The translations under genes were made by a program, and so were the position numbers. Below, one piece after another: positions 23,549-36,195 of a stretch of DNA of 64,000 bases. This DNA is from Thamnidium elegans (taxonomy: Eukaryota > Mucoromycota > Mucoromycetes > Mucorales > Mucoraceae): positions 124,001 through 188,000 of the forward strand of contig JAIXMG010000011.1 of NCBI GenBank assembly GCA_025201345.1, in the 5' to 3' direction. The notes beneath the pieces are model-generated. The model saw nothing but the letters and a program-made list of their open reading frames with translations. It was not told the DNA's origin and searched no databases. Positions within the stretch are counted from its first letter, which is position 1, and each line of letters starts with the position of its first letter.

Positions 23549-25293
23549 TTACATAACATGTGTCAAAGTACGTAGTCTTTTTTGAACTGGTGCTTCATCA
23601 TCTTGAACAAATGAACGTTTTAAATCCTCTTGTATCAAAATAGTTTCATCACCAAACATTTCGGCTTCCGATAACAACGTATCTTTTTGAAGTACGAAAA
23701 GTTTTTCTTCTTGAGGATACTGAGCCAGTGCTACTTTATTTACATAATCTACTCTTAATTCCTACATATTAAAAAAATGATATCTTAAAAAAAAGAAATA
23801 AAAAAGAGATTTTTTTTTTTACTGCTTTATTTACCTCTGTGTTTTTGATATGCACAAGACAAATTGGACAATGCCAAAGTTTAATGTCAGCGTTGCGATC
23901 GAAAAAAATAGCGGCGTCAAAGCAGGAACGATGCTTACAATGTAAACTCTTCACGGGGTGTTGTATTCGCGTACCAGATACAGGATCAACCAAAGAAACA
24001 ATATCTTCTTCTTCTTCTTCGTCATCTTCTTCACTTGACGATAAATTTTTATTAAATGTGTTACTTAGATATGTCAAAAATAAATTCTCGGATGATTTTA
24101 ACTTGTCTTTTGATTCTTGATACTGTTTTAACAAGTGAATAGCTATTTCTTGTGTGTCAAGTGGACATAAACTGGTTTGTATTGATTTGGCTATACATTC
24201 CGTTGTAGTTTGGAGATATAAATCTCGAACCAACTTTTGGAGGTTTTTTTTTTTGTTAGATTTTTATATATACTATTTTATATCCTTTACTTACGTCTTG
24301 TGTTGGTCTTTTAATAACGGCTGATATTGAAATATGGTTAATGTTGTATTCATCGTTATTGGCAAGTTTAATATCCAGTTTTATCTTTTTAGATTTTTCC
24401 GTGATAGATTGTTCAAGTTGTTTTGTAATATCAATATGCATAAACCCTTCAGCTATAATTTTCTATAAAGTATACATTAGTAAACTGTAAATTATATATA
24501 TATACTATTTTTTTTTTTTTTTTTACCTCCTTCTTTTCGGACCATATTTCTTGCTGGTTTAAGCAGAGTGATTTACACTGTGGTTTTAATAGAGTACGCG
24601 GTGAATTCCAGAAATATAAATGATATTCGATAAATTCAAATGGTTTCATAAAATTGGCTGCACGTATTCGTTCAATTGCTCTCTTTAAAGTACATATTGA
24701 AACTTCAATTGTTGTATTTTCTTTCCAATCAATATCCATACGATACAATTCATCTAATCGTTCATATACTTCTGTTGTCGGTACATAATCATAAGCTAAT
24801 GGAATAAGTCCCGTATCCTTTTCTCGACTGAAATATACACATGGAAAATTAATTTTTTTTTTTCAAAACAAAAAATAAAATAAACTGTACCACAATCGAT
24901 AATCTGTGTAAGCTAAATTTTTAGCTTTACAGGCAGGATATCCGGGATAAATTATATTTAAAAGATATTCTGCCAATTGATGTGTCTGTAAGGATTCAAA
25001 AATAGGTTGCTTATCATGAATTAATTGATGATCAAACAAATATTTATAAATCATTTCAAGTTTCTTTTTTCTCAGTCTAAACAAGTTGATCGGGATCTAT
25101 TTAAACTTAAATGTCAATGTTGTCTGCTCCATTAAAAAAAGCTTTTTTTTAAAAAAATACTAACAAGGCCTTGGTCTGCAACATGCTTTAATACTTTCTT
25201 TCCGACCAATTGTCCTAATTCTCGAGACTGTTCAATCGTTAAGATATGAGGTTTTTGTCGAAGCCTTCTTCTTTTGTACAACGTCGAATTCAT
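23549..25293 (-). CDS. SP-RING (PIAS/Siz-type) SUMO E3 ligase
   Basis: Six exons (25293-25165, 25096-24891, 24827-24527, 24462-24295, 24233-23835, 23761-23549) join in frame to 471 residues. The zinc-binding SP-RING is at about residues 325-375: IVSLVDPVSGTRIQHPVKS, then CKHRSCFD and WHCPIC. This is the PIAS/Siz pattern (L.DP.sg.RI..P.r...C.H..CFD). Upstream, FIEYHLYFWNSPRTLLKPQ lies in a PINIT-like region. An acidic run (SSSEEDDEEEEEDIVSL) precedes the SP-RING and overlaps its start. It should promote SUMO transfer in the nucleus. It lacks the long C-terminal extension of metazoan PIAS proteins. The first and fourth acceptors were set by frame. Confidence 0.88.
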
Positions 25294-27013
25294 TTCTTTT
25301 TGAGTTTGAAAGAAAAAAAGAATAAAGTAATAAATTTTTTTTTTTTTTGTTTGACTCTCTCTCTCTCTCTCTCTCTCTTCCGATCTCGTAAAAATATTAC
25401 AGTCGCTCTCGTACTTTAAATTAAAACAAGTCAAGACCCAATCGAAAGTTAATTGTCTAAAGTTTTACTCGAGTGATTTAGATATCCAATCATCCTGTTT
25501 GTGGTTGATTTCATTCGTCTTAAAGTCCGCCAATGAAGAAGCTCTCTCTTCCCTTTGTTCCATCATGGTACTTATTCCGAGTGATAATATATTATAATAC
25601 GATTTAATGAATTAAGTATACTTTTAACTACCGATCAAATACCTTCCTTTTCATCATTGACTGCCATTATTGTATATATATATATATACAAGATCATTAC
25701 AAGTTTTTTTTTTTCTTCTAAAGATGGCAAGCGATTTTTGACTGGTAGCTTTTTACCGCATATCTGAAATACCACGCATTATCAAAAGTTTTTGGTGAAA
25801 CCAGTATTTAGGGGTTTTATTTGTCACTTGGAATAAAAGCAGCAAAAAAAAAAAAAAAAAATACTTGTACATAGAGAAACAATTGTATTTATTAATAGCC
25901 TATATAAATATTAAAATGTTAATGCTTGTTAAAAAATGAATAAAAAGGATTTATAAATGTTAAAATGTTAAAATAAATGTTGGCCAGCGTAGTGCAGCCT
26001 TAACACGAGCTTGTGACGTGTTCCTTGGCAACGTAAAGTTTGGGAGTCGCCTTCCTTTTTATGAAAAGAAAATGTTGCTCATAGCTAATCTAAGATTATA
26101 GTAACGTTAGTAACATAGCATTTTTTTTTTAAAGAGACAAATATTACATAGTACATGATATGACAGGACGAATCGCTTTAAATATTTACGTCGGAAAAAA
26201 AAAAAGCATCTTGCAACTGTTTCATCTTAAGCATGCAAAGCACTTACTCTATAAACCATTACTGAGCCGACATATTGTTTGCATTGAAAATTCTAAATTT
26301 TAACAAGACATTCTGTGCCCATGCTGGCAAAGAAAAAAGTACTTTTTTTTTTTTTATCTATTTGAAAATTAGCTAATTAACAGTCTGGAAAATAAAAATA
26401 AAAGGGGAGTTATAAATTACCTTATTACGGCTGTAATATAGAACATATTAAGAAGTGAATGGAATCATCTTTTCTTTTTAGAAAGTATATATGCAGGGGC
26501 CGCGAAATAGAAAATCAATTTGTTATTTTCAAAGTTGGTCAAATTAGTCACGGGCCAATTATGGTAAATGGATTGTAGATTGATGTTTTGAATAAAAGAT
26601 ATTCACCCTAAAGGAGAAGGCAAGTCAAATAAACGTCTGGCGGCACCTAATAAGACTAAAAAAAAAAAAAATTCCTCTGCAACGTGTACACATTTACTTC
26701 AAATATATACGTATAATAAGAAAGAGATCTAGATGTTGAGTTCGTTTTTAATTAAAATAACTGCTTAGTATAGTTTTCACTAAATGTTTATAGTGCGCCA
26801 TTAAACTTGTTGTGATTCGTCAGCGCGGAAGGACTAGTACAATATACTCGGGTAAAAAAAAAAAAAAGAAACACTTTTTAATAAGACAAATGGGCGAAGG
26901 AGGAAGGGTAAATATGTAGTAAATTTTAGAAAGTGTGAAAAAGTATATATGTGTGTGTGTGTGTGTGTATATATATCTGTGTTACAGCAGAAAATAAATA
27001 AATAAAAGCTAGA
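25294..27013. other. Intergenic region, 1.7 kb
   Basis: No gene found on either strand. Contains CT repeats near 25358 (5' side of the SP-RING gene), A runs near 25843, 26659 and 26854, and a TG microsatellite near 26950. No tRNA-like T-loop was seen. Confidence 0.55.
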
Positions 27014-28394
27014 TTATAATTCGTTATGTTCATATGCTACTTTCTCGATCACATCATTAAACCCACGAATTCTGCCACATTCTTTTTTAAGATTGGCAGA
27101 TTTACTGGTATTCCATTCATCTGCAGCGATCATCATACGAGCGTAACGGAGACAAGTTTCTTCTCTGTAATAGTCATACAACTTTTTATTATACGTACGC
27201 TAAATAATAAAAGAATGACAGTTTAGTAATCGTATTATAAAATGGGTGGGTTCATATTTAAGGGTACCTCTTTTGCTCTCGTATCCTCAGGGTAATAATG
27301 AGTTTGATGGATTAAGAAATCACCAGGTAATACCCAATAGTCAATACCAGCTAAAAAGATTTCAAACAAACAAGCGGCCTTATTAGCACCATATCCAACA
27401 AATCGTTCGTCACACCAAGGAGTGCCTTCCTTTTTAAAGATAACATAGGGTTCATACGAATAGTTGTAATCAGTGACCTTGTAAGGCTTTGATTGTTCAT
27501 ACCACTTTTTATAATTTGTAGAGCCATGACCACGCTTCCAGCCTCTGTGAAACATATCGAGCTTTTCAGTCTCTACATCAGCCAATAAATCTTCCTTGTT
27601 CTTGGGGAATGCATCCCAGTTAATACCGTCATGTTCATCGACATATTCAAAAGCAGGTACAACAATAGCTCCCTTTCCAGATCTTAATAATTCCATTAAT
27701 TCAGGTTGCTTTTTCAATGATTTTCTAAAGTCTGTACAGAGATAAAAATCGACATCCAACATCATAATATAGTCAGTACCAGCAAAGAATTTAGCAACAT
27801 TACGCCACATATTGAATTGACGATCAAATTTATCAACAACCAGATGGAGATCAACATAACGTCTTAAATCTTCATTTTCAGCATAGAGTGCATGAAGATC
27901 AGTTAATATCTTTTGCTTTTGGTCATCGTCATTGACATGAAGAGCGACAGAAACGGGTCCTTTATAATGAGAAGCAAGTCTACCAAGTACAGCAAACCGA
28001 TTATAAGTAACCAGGGTTGCAATAGTCACTTCTTCGTTATCAAAAGTTTCGGATGCTTTAAAATAATACGGAATCACTTTAGAAGGTCCCATGGTTTCCG
28101 AAAATGCTTTACTTAATACAAGATCCTCTGGGGTCGATTCAACAACATCATCTAAAATATTATTTCAATTAGCTTCAAGATGATAATAAAATACTAATAT
28201 TTACCAAGCGCATTTTTCCAATCTACAATTTGCTTTCCGAGATAACGTTCTTGTAAGCTAGAAACGCTAAACCCTGAAGAAGCTTGGCTCTTGGAAGAAC
28301 TTCTTCCGAACCCTAAAAGGTACGTTGACGTATACAGGATTGAACATACAAGATAAATTACAATAAAGTAATTAACTGCTTTTGGTAGTGCCAT
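27014..28394 (-). CDS. Type II membrane glycosyltransferase, LARGE/GT49-like
   Basis: Three exons join in frame: 28394-28205, 28151-27268 and 27199-27014, giving 419 residues. An N-terminal transmembrane anchor (residues ~8-27, VNYFIVIYLVCSILYTSTYLL) and a Ser-rich stem indicate a Golgi type II protein. The lumenal domain has TIATLVTYNRFAVLGRLASHY, then the metal-binding DxD motif in IMMLDVDFYLCTDF, then the QTHYYPEDTRAKE region. This fits the GT49 family (LARGE C-terminal domain, B3GNT4-like). The third exon is easily missed because the frame stays open into the intron as far as 27235; splicing at GAG|GTACCC adds 62 residues (RTYNKKLYDYYREET...VAYEHNEL). Acceptor sugar is unknown. Confidence 0.9.
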
Positions 28395-28718
28395 AATTAG
28401 TCTATATTCTATATTTTCTTGGAGGAGGAGGAGGGGGTTTTTTTTTCTTCTTCTTTTTATATTTTATTACTACAAAAATATCGAGTCTAGTAAAAAAAAA
28501 AACAGAAAAAAAAACAGAAAAAAAAAAAGAGGTATATAAGAGAAAGAAAGGGCTAAAACCATGTCGATCTTAAGCTGTTATAAGTTTTTTGTAGGCGCCT
28601 TAAATAATAGTAGTTTTTTAAATTTTATTTAACACTCAGTGAAAAATGAATGTTTCTCCTGTTTCCACAACTCATCAAAAAAACGCCCCTTTCCCCTTTA
28701 AAAAAAAGTATATGAATA
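28395..28718. other. Short spacer before the palindrome
   Basis: A/T-rich, with A runs near 28494-28528. Probably the 5' region of the glycosyltransferase gene. Nothing else seen. Confidence 0.5.
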
Positions 28719-28962
28719 CAGCGGCTCCACCTCCAAAGTTCGTTTTCCAGAGTAATGAATTCGCTTTTGTCGTCGATTAAAATTCGTTTTTTCTTATTTC
28801 AAAATTCGCTTCTTTATTGGTCAAAGTTCGTTTTTTTGTAAAGCTCCAAAGTTCGTTTTGACTTTACTCTGGAGTTACTCTTTTGCCTATTTATCCCAAA
28901 CAAAAAATTCTTTCAATTTATACAGATATTATGACTAAAGATTATAAAGAAGGTTTGGTCAG

Positions 28963-28993
<31 letters not shown>

Positions 28994-29077
28994 TAGAATT
29001 TTCGCTGAACTAACAACAAATATATATATATACATATATATATAGCTATAGCCAGATACATATTATACACGCGCCGA

Positions 29078-30010
29078 ATGTCAATTACCCCTCAACTATT
29101 TGCATTCATAAGTATGAATGAAGGACTTGTTATCAGTGACATCATCACACACAAACGAACTTCAGTGGAAGAAATTAAAAGGATGTGGATACGACGATTT
29201 ACTTCAGAAGTCAAAGACGATGTACCTATCGTAGATTCCGTAGAAGTAAACTAGGTTGACTTACTAGCTGAAGCAGTAAAAAAAAAAAAGCAAAAGAAAA
29301 TATGATACAATCCCTTAAAAGCAAAAGAATCTTTGCACTTTTAGAAGGTTATGAAAAAGAAAACGATTCTATTGCAAAATCAGTGGCTGGGTCACAAGCC
29401 GAGGACAGTACTAGTAAGGTATACAATAATAATTAATTCATGCCTCGATTTAGAAAAAAAAAAAAAAAAAAAAAAAGGAAAAGAGACAGCTCACTATGTC
29501 CAAGAAGCAACGGAATCTGATACTATACAACCAAAACATTTCGAGTCTAATGTATAACCCATAGACAGTTCTAGTGTAGATACCACAGCCAAATCTAGTG
29601 TACAGTCTGATGATGTTTCAGCCCAAAGTACCCCCTTTTTACAGATCATTTACAGTGACAACGACGTCAATAGTTCTTATAAAGAAAAGGAGTCGGAAAC
29701 TATGACCAATGTATCGTCTGCTTGGTGTATTGTAGGTTACGTTTGGTCGATGACACTCAGTGAATTAAATATTATCTCTGAAGGAAAGAAAGAAATGGTT
29801 ACTAGCAATTCAAATGTAAAGTCGATATATGATAATACTCACAATCTTGCCTTTGAAAAGTTTTTAAAACCATCAGATATTGATAAAAGACTTTTTCTAT
29901 CTGCTTTATTTGAAACATCACATCCAAGCAATCCAGCCAAACGTCAGTATATAGTGCCCCTTAAAAAGTTACCAGAGAACATTATTCAATGTGTAGAGCT
30001 ACTTCATTAA
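29078..30010 (+). pseudogene. Cargo coding relic, left arm of palindrome
   Basis: ATG 29078 opens a short frame (MSITPQLFAFISMNEGLVIS...), followed after a stop by Ser/Thr/Asp-rich frames and by a 102-codon segment (29702-30010) with TNVSSAWCIVGYVWSMTLSEL and PAKRQYIVPLKKLPENIIQ. The frame from about 29476 to 30010 is continuous except for one TAA at 29555-29557. Short introns are possible (GTATAC...TTTAG near 29419-29451). No known domain recognised. The mirrored copy at 30081-31276 has the same stop. Confidence 0.4.
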
Positions 30011-30080
30011 CGGTGTTGAATGGGATGCCCTGTACATTAATCACGGTTCTGTTCTCCATTGCTTGCTCCATAGCTCTTAC

Positions 30081-31079
30081 TCATTGAATAATGTTCTCTG
30101 ATAACTTTTTAAGGGGCACTATATACTGACGTTTGGCTGGATTGCTTGGATGTGATGTTTCAAATAAAGCAGATAGAAAAAGTCTTTTATCAATATCTGA
30201 TGGTTTTAAAAACTTTTCAAAGGCAAGATTGTGAGTATTATCATATATCGACTTTACATTTGAATTGCTAGTAACCATTTCTTTCTTTCCTTCAGAGATA
30301 ATATTTAATTCACTGAGTGTCATCGACCAAACGTAACCTACAATACACCAAGCAGACGATACATTGGTCATAGTTTCCGACTCCTTTTCTTTATAAGAAC
30401 TATTGACGTCGTTGTCACTGTAAATGATCTGTAAAAAGGGGGTACTTTGGGCTGAAACATCATCAGACTGTACACTAGATTTGGCTGTGGTATCTACACT
30501 AGAACTGTCTATGGGTTATACATTAGACTCGAAATGTTTTGGTTGTATAGTATCAGATTCCGTTGCTTCTTGGACATAGTGAGCTGTCTCTTTTCCTTTT
30601 TTTTTTTTTTTTTTTTTTTCTAAATCGAGGCATGAATTAATTATTATTGTATACCTTACTAGTACTGTCCTCGGCTTGTGACCCAGCCACTGATTTTGCA
30701 ATAGAATCGTTTTCTTTTTCATAACCTTCTAAAAGTGCAAAGATTCTTTTGCTTTTAAGGGATTGTATCATATTTTCTTTTGCTTTTTTTTTTTTACTGC
30801 TTCAGCTAGTAAGTCAACCTAGTTTACTTCTACGGAATCTACGATAGGTACATCGTCTTTGACTTCTGAAGTAAATCGTCGTATCCACATCCTTTTAATT
30901 TCTTCCACTGAAGTTCGTTTGTGTGTGATGATGTCACTGATAACAAGTCCTTCATTCATACTTATGAATGCAAATAGTTGAGGGGTAATTGACATTCGGC
31001 GCGTGTATAATATGTATCTGGCTATAGCTATATATATATGTATATATATATATTTGTTGTTAGTTCAGCGAAAATTCTA

Positions 31080-31110
<31 letters not shown>

Positions 31111-31276
31111 CTGACCAAACCTTCTTTATAATCTTTAGTCATAATATCTGTATAAATTGAAAGAATTTTTTGTTTGGGATAAATAGGCAAAAGAGTAACT
31201 CCAGAGTAAAGTCAAAACGAACTTTGGAGCTTTACAAAAAAACGAACTTTGACCAATAAAGAAGCGAATTTTGAAA
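30081..31276 (-). pseudogene. Cargo coding relic, right arm of palindrome
   Basis: Mirror image of the relic in the left arm, with the same in-frame TAA and one visible amino-acid difference (KKLSENIIQ instead of KKLPENIIQ). Because both arms share the same lesion, the arms were duplicated or converted after the gene had already decayed. Confidence 0.4.
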
Positions 31277-31356
31277 TAAGAAAAAACGAATTTTAATCGA
31301 CGACAAAAGCGAATTCATTACTCTGGAAAACGAACTTTGGAGGTGAAGCTGCTGTA

Positions 31357-32035
31357 TCTAATTTGACCTACCTTTAGCAGTAATAGTAAACGTATACTGT
31401 CCGCCATTTTTTTTTTTTTATTTTTTTTTTAGGTTCTAGCTGACTTATTTTACTTAATTGATGTCTTTTTTTTATAAAATATACAGTTCGGCATAACTAT
31501 AATATATATAGCGGTACTTGGCCTTTCAACGTGTAATTTCAGCTTACTAGGGCTGGTGGGCAAAAAAGTATATTGCTATAATTTTAAGTTAATTGTATAT
31601 CCGTTTTCTTTTTTGCTTCAGCATTACTTTGTAAGAAAATAAACGTGCTAAAAAAAAAAGAGAGAAGGGGGGGGGGGGGAGACACATTTACAAGTGTCTT
31701 TTTAAAACAATCAAGTGTTTCATCTACGCACAAAAAAAGATGAATGAGAAAGTAAACTTGACTGTTTTTTTTTAAAAAAAAAAGATGAAGCACATAGACT
31801 TATATAAAAGAGGAGGGGTCAACTTAACTATGATTAAAGCTTAAAAAGGATTGCCATAAAAAAAAAAGTTACACGGCATTTAATAAAAAGTCTGAGAAAA
31901 CAACTTTTTTTTTTATCAGTTTAAAGTCTGAAAAGTAAAAAGGAAAACATTGTAATGTTTTTTTTATATATATGTAAAATGTTCTTTTTTAAAAAAGAAA
32001 AGGCAGGGTGAAAAGGGGGGAGGAGTTTTAAAATA
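31357..32035. other. Spacer between palindrome and malate synthase 3' end
   Basis: A/T-run-rich, including a 12-G run near 31668 and T/A block near 31766. No gene. The part nearest 32036 is likely the malate synthase 3' UTR. Confidence 0.5.
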
Positions 32036-33846
32036 TTATAATCTAGGCTTTGAACCGATAGAGAGGATATCGTCGTAAAGCATAGTAGTCACGAAATCAT
32101 CATATCGCTCACCAGTAATGTTTGTCGCGAATGCCTTCTTTGCTGATTCATACTTTGTATTCTCATATTTACTTCCGAGTTCTTGTTTAATCTTTTCGAT
32201 TTCTTCATCAAGCACCTTTAAGCAGTAATCTCCTGTGACCTGAATACCTTCTGCTGTCATGGATTTATTATATGCCCACTGCCAAAGTTGCGAACGGCTA
32301 ATTTCATACGTAGCTGCGTCTTCCATCAAATGATGAATAGGAACACAGCCAACACCTCTTAACCATGATTCCATATATGCTAACCCAATCTGAATATTAT
32401 CACGAATACCGTGTTCTGTAATCTTTCCTTCAAATTTAACATTCAAGAGATCAGCTTGTTTGACACACACATCTTCACGACGAACAAAAAGTTGGTTAGG
32501 TTGAGGCATATGTTCATTAAAGATTTCCAGAGCAATCTTTACTAAATCAGGATGTGCAACCCAAGTGCCATCATGGCCTGCAGTGACTTCACGTAATTTA
32601 TCTGCACGGACTTTCTTCATTGCTACTTGGTTGGCTTCTGCATCGCTTTTAATAGGAATTTGAGCTGCCATACCGCCCATGGCATGCACACCTCGCTTGT
32701 GGCAAGTTTGAATCAATAAGTTAACATAGGCGCTCATAAAAGGAACCGTCATGGAAACATCAGAACGATCAGGTAAAACATATTGAGGGTATTGACGGAA
32801 CTTTTTGATAAAACTAAAGATATAATCCCATCTACCACAATTCAAACCAGAAGAATGATCACGAAGTTCATAAATAATCTCGTCCATTTCAAATGCTGCT
32901 AAAATAGTTTCGATCAAGACAGTACCACGAATTGTACCGCGAGGAATATTAACCATATCTTGAGAAGCATTAAACACATCATTCCATAATCTTTTTTTTT
33001 AAAAAAAAAAAATTAGCAAATAATATATACATCTTTAATTATACACTTTTTACCTTGCTTCCAAGTGGGATTCCAACTTTGGTAAATAAAAGTAAGGTCC
33101 CAACCCGTTCTTAATTTGGTTCTTTGCGTTATGGAAAAAGAATAAACCGAAATCGAAAATAGATGCTGACATGGGTTCTCCGTCTACAAGAATATGCTTT
33201 TCAACCATGTGCCAACCTCTAGGTCTATAAAGAGAAAGTTTAGATAATCTCAAAAAAAAAAGTCATGCGTGTAAAATAATAATTACCTAACAATAAGTGT
33301 AGCTGTACGACTCTTTAATTCGTACTTTTTACCAGCCGCATTAGTGAATGAAATTGTACCCTGAATGGCGTCACAAAGGTTAACTTGTCCATTTAAAACA
33401 TTATCCCAAGTAGGTGCAGTTGAATCTAATAATAATCATCTTAGTATACTTTTAGGCTATTATCAGTATAGATTGGTACCTTCGAAATCAGCCATATAAG
33501 TAAGGGCATCAGAGTTTAAAGCATTAATGACCATCTTACGATCAACAGGACCAGTGATTTCAACTCGACGGTCTTGAAGACCAGGAGCAGGTTTAGCAGC
33601 ACGCCAGTTGGCATCGTTACGAATATGAGCAGTCTCTGGTAAGAAATCAGGCAAGACACCTCTATCGATTTCTTGTTGACGAGAAACTCTCTTTTGAAGT
33701 AAATCTTTGCGAGTAGGGTTAAAACTACGTTGAAGAGTAGCAATAAACTTTAATGCTTCAGGACTTAAAATCTTTGCTTGATCAGCATTATAAGAAGCTA
33801 AAATAGATACACCAGGTACAGAACATTGTTGGTTGTTAGTTGACAT
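32036..33846 (-). CDS. Malate synthase (glyoxylate cycle)
   Basis: Four exons (33846-33480, 33425-33287, 33248-33054, 32990-32036) join in frame to 551 residues, the usual size of the fungal enzyme. It condenses glyoxylate with acetyl-CoA to malate. Family blocks are plain: [13 protein letters not shown] across the first splice, [18 protein letters not shown], the [20 protein letters not shown] metal-ligand region, [12 protein letters not shown], the signature [13 protein letters not shown], and [17 protein letters not shown] with the catalytic aspartate. The last three residues are PRL, a variant of the peroxisomal PTS1 signal, so a peroxisomal/glyoxysomal site is likely. The 5' exon of this gene is the source of the three antisense fragments inside the channel array. 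Confidence 0.97.
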
Positions 33847-36195
33847 GTTTATAAAAAATAAAATAAAAGAAAGAAACTTGTTTTTTAAAAAAAAAAAAAA
33901 AGTTTTTAGGTCGTTTTTAAATATTAACTCGGCAAAATGCTTAAGCTTTTATTTGTTCCACCTAGTGTCACTCTTATTGTGGGGAAATAGCCTTTCCAAT
34001 GGTGCTACAGGAAGACATTACATCACATTGGTGCATATGTGAAAAACTTTATCTCTCCGGCAACGAGTTTTTTCTCACGGTTTTCTCTCGCTTTCTCTCT
34101 CACCCACACACACTCTCTCTCTTTTACTTTTATCTCTTCTTTTATTGCAGTGGTATAATTATAGACTTTTTTTTTTTTTTTTTTTAGTGTATATTTTTAC
34201 AACTATCTATCATTTAATAAACTCCGAGGACCGTTTTGATTTCACTGCTACGAGCATAAAAAGACTTTAATGATTTGTTACAATTATGGGTCATGTTATA
34301 TTTTAGAAACTAACCACTGACAAAAAAAAAAAAAAAAAGGTCCCCCAGAAAATAAAAATCGTAATCGTGGGATATTTAAGCATCACCTACTTCTTTTGGT
34401 CTTCTTATCTTTTTTTTAATAACCAAAAGGGTCTTTTCGATCAGTTTTTGTTACACATGTTCATTACGCGTAAGACTTTAGGATAAAAGATTTATCTGTA
34501 AAGAAAAATCAAAGTGAATTACGTTCATCATAACCTTTTTTTTTTTTTTTGATAAATATATATGATATCTTTGTTTGTTGTATAAACGAATTTACGAACC
34601 GACTATCGAGTAAAAATCTAAATCGCTGATATGAGGAGATGGCGGTGTACGAGATAAGATCATTATCGATGTTATCTCTTTGAGTTTAGTAGCGCTACCG
34701 ACATTCCGGTCATTTAATTGTCTGTTATTACCAGTAAGGCTACATCTATTTGAGAAAAAAAAAAAGGCTACTGACATAGCTTTCATCTACAGTTAAAGTT
34801 AAATACCTTATCCCAACTTGTCGTACATTTCTATTAATCGATAAAGCGATTTACAAGAGTATCTTCTTTAGTTATCGACTGTTTGATAATCGTAAACAAC
34901 TCTTTATTAGCCACTACATGTTAATGCAAACGTTTGCTATTCCAATTATGTTTTTCGCTCGTGCTTACCCCCCGAAACCCTAACTTTTAAGCGTACTAGG
35001 ATAAACGTAATGACAGGTTTGCCGGAACGCACACGCTAAGCATAAATTCATGTGAAGTCGCATGTAAAAAAGTTTGAGAAGTATCAAAGCTAATCATTGG
35101 CTTAAAAAAAAAAGTACAGAAAAATTGAAGTTGAGATTGAAAGAGCTTTTAGATCGATTACTGTGAAGTTTAACAAACAATGTAGCATACCGGGATCTCG
35201 TTTCATGCACGTCTTAAACCTATAAATTCATTTGAAGAGACAAGCTCCCCTATTGTTTTTTTTTATTGCTCAATTTGAAGATATACAACTTGTATAAGTA
35301 TCAGACATGAATGCTGATGGGAAAAAAACACTATCTCTTATTGTAGCAATAGAAGTTATTTCGTTTTTAGGAAGTTTTTACAATATTACATTTTAAAGAA
35401 GAGTCACGCTTTACATACTTACATATAATCACTTGTTTTTTTTAGGTTTTAGGAGTATAAATTTGATTTTTCTAACCCTAATAGAAGCACCTTTGCTACG
35501 TCCTTATTCTATTTTTTGTAAAGAGTATATGGTTATACTAACATGTTATTGATATATATGGCTGGGTGTTACAAAAATAGTTCTAATACATATACCACTT
35601 TGTAACCAGCTATCATATACTTTTACCGCAACTACTAATGTAGTTACTTCAACATAAATTTCACGTTTTCATATACTTTCTTTTTTTCTTAAAAAAAAAC
35701 AACCTTTCTAATTTTTTTTTTGAGACTCTGCAACTTTGTTTATATATCATGTTGTATAATAAGGTTTGTGTTTAAAACACGAAATCAGCAAATCAGCTTG
35801 ATTAAATGATAAGTATCAATGATTTCGAAATAGAAATATTTCTTGTTTAAGAAACGCGTTTTTTGAGTAACCACGTTCAACTTTCTCGAATATTCGTAAA
35901 AAAAAAAAAAAACTACAATACAGAATAATGTTTAAAGATCGAAAAATATTTCAGTAATTGACATATTTAAAAAGTAAACTCGTGCTTTCGATTGAAGAAG
36001 CCACATTTTATTACACAAATTTTTTGTGTAAGGTAAGACGAATTTTGAAGGAAGTACTTATTATGAACCTCTTTTTTGATCTGTAAACATTATTATGTAT
36101 AGTCGATTTGGAAAATATCTATAGAGAATAATTTAAAATAATCAAAGTAAGTTGCTTTAACTAATTGTTTCCATCCCCCTTTCTTTAAAAAAAAA
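33847..36195. other. Spacer between malate synthase and channel array
   Basis: About 2.4 kb without a gene. From ~35440 onward it matches the upstream flank of the other array units (starting CTTGTTTTTTTTAGGTTT). The part 33850-35440 has no counterpart between array copies, so it was lost when the duplicated unit formed or soon after. Plus-strand short frames near 33999 are not supported. Confidence 0.6.

Larger units (their letters stand above)
28719..31354. mobile_element. Large foldback (palindromic) element, 2.64 kb
   Basis: Left arm 28719 to ~29994 and right arm ~30081-31354 are near-identical reverse complements of ~1.27 kb, separated by ~86 bp. Outer ends are CAGCGGCTCCACCTCCAAAG on the left and CAGCAGCTTCACCTCCAAAG (reverse strand) on the right, each next to a TA dinucleotide (28717-28718; 31355-31356). 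This is the pattern of a Tc1/mariner-type target duplication. Subterminal sequence holds several copies of AAAGTTCGTTTT. Each arm carries the same degenerate coding relic. The few mismatches (for example CAGCGG/CAGCAG) show the arms are recent or homogenised. No transposase is recognisable, so mobility is inferred from structure only. Confidence 0.8.

Noticed and set aside
25294..27013. Search for tRNA or other RNA genes in long spacers
   Set aside because: No cloverleaf with a GTTCGAATC-type T-arm and matching A/B boxes was found by eye; a tRNAscan run would be needed to be certain.
34960..34990. CCCTAAC and AACCCTAA motifs as telomeric remnants
   Set aside because: Single short copies, not repeated arrays; also found in the conserved promoter block.
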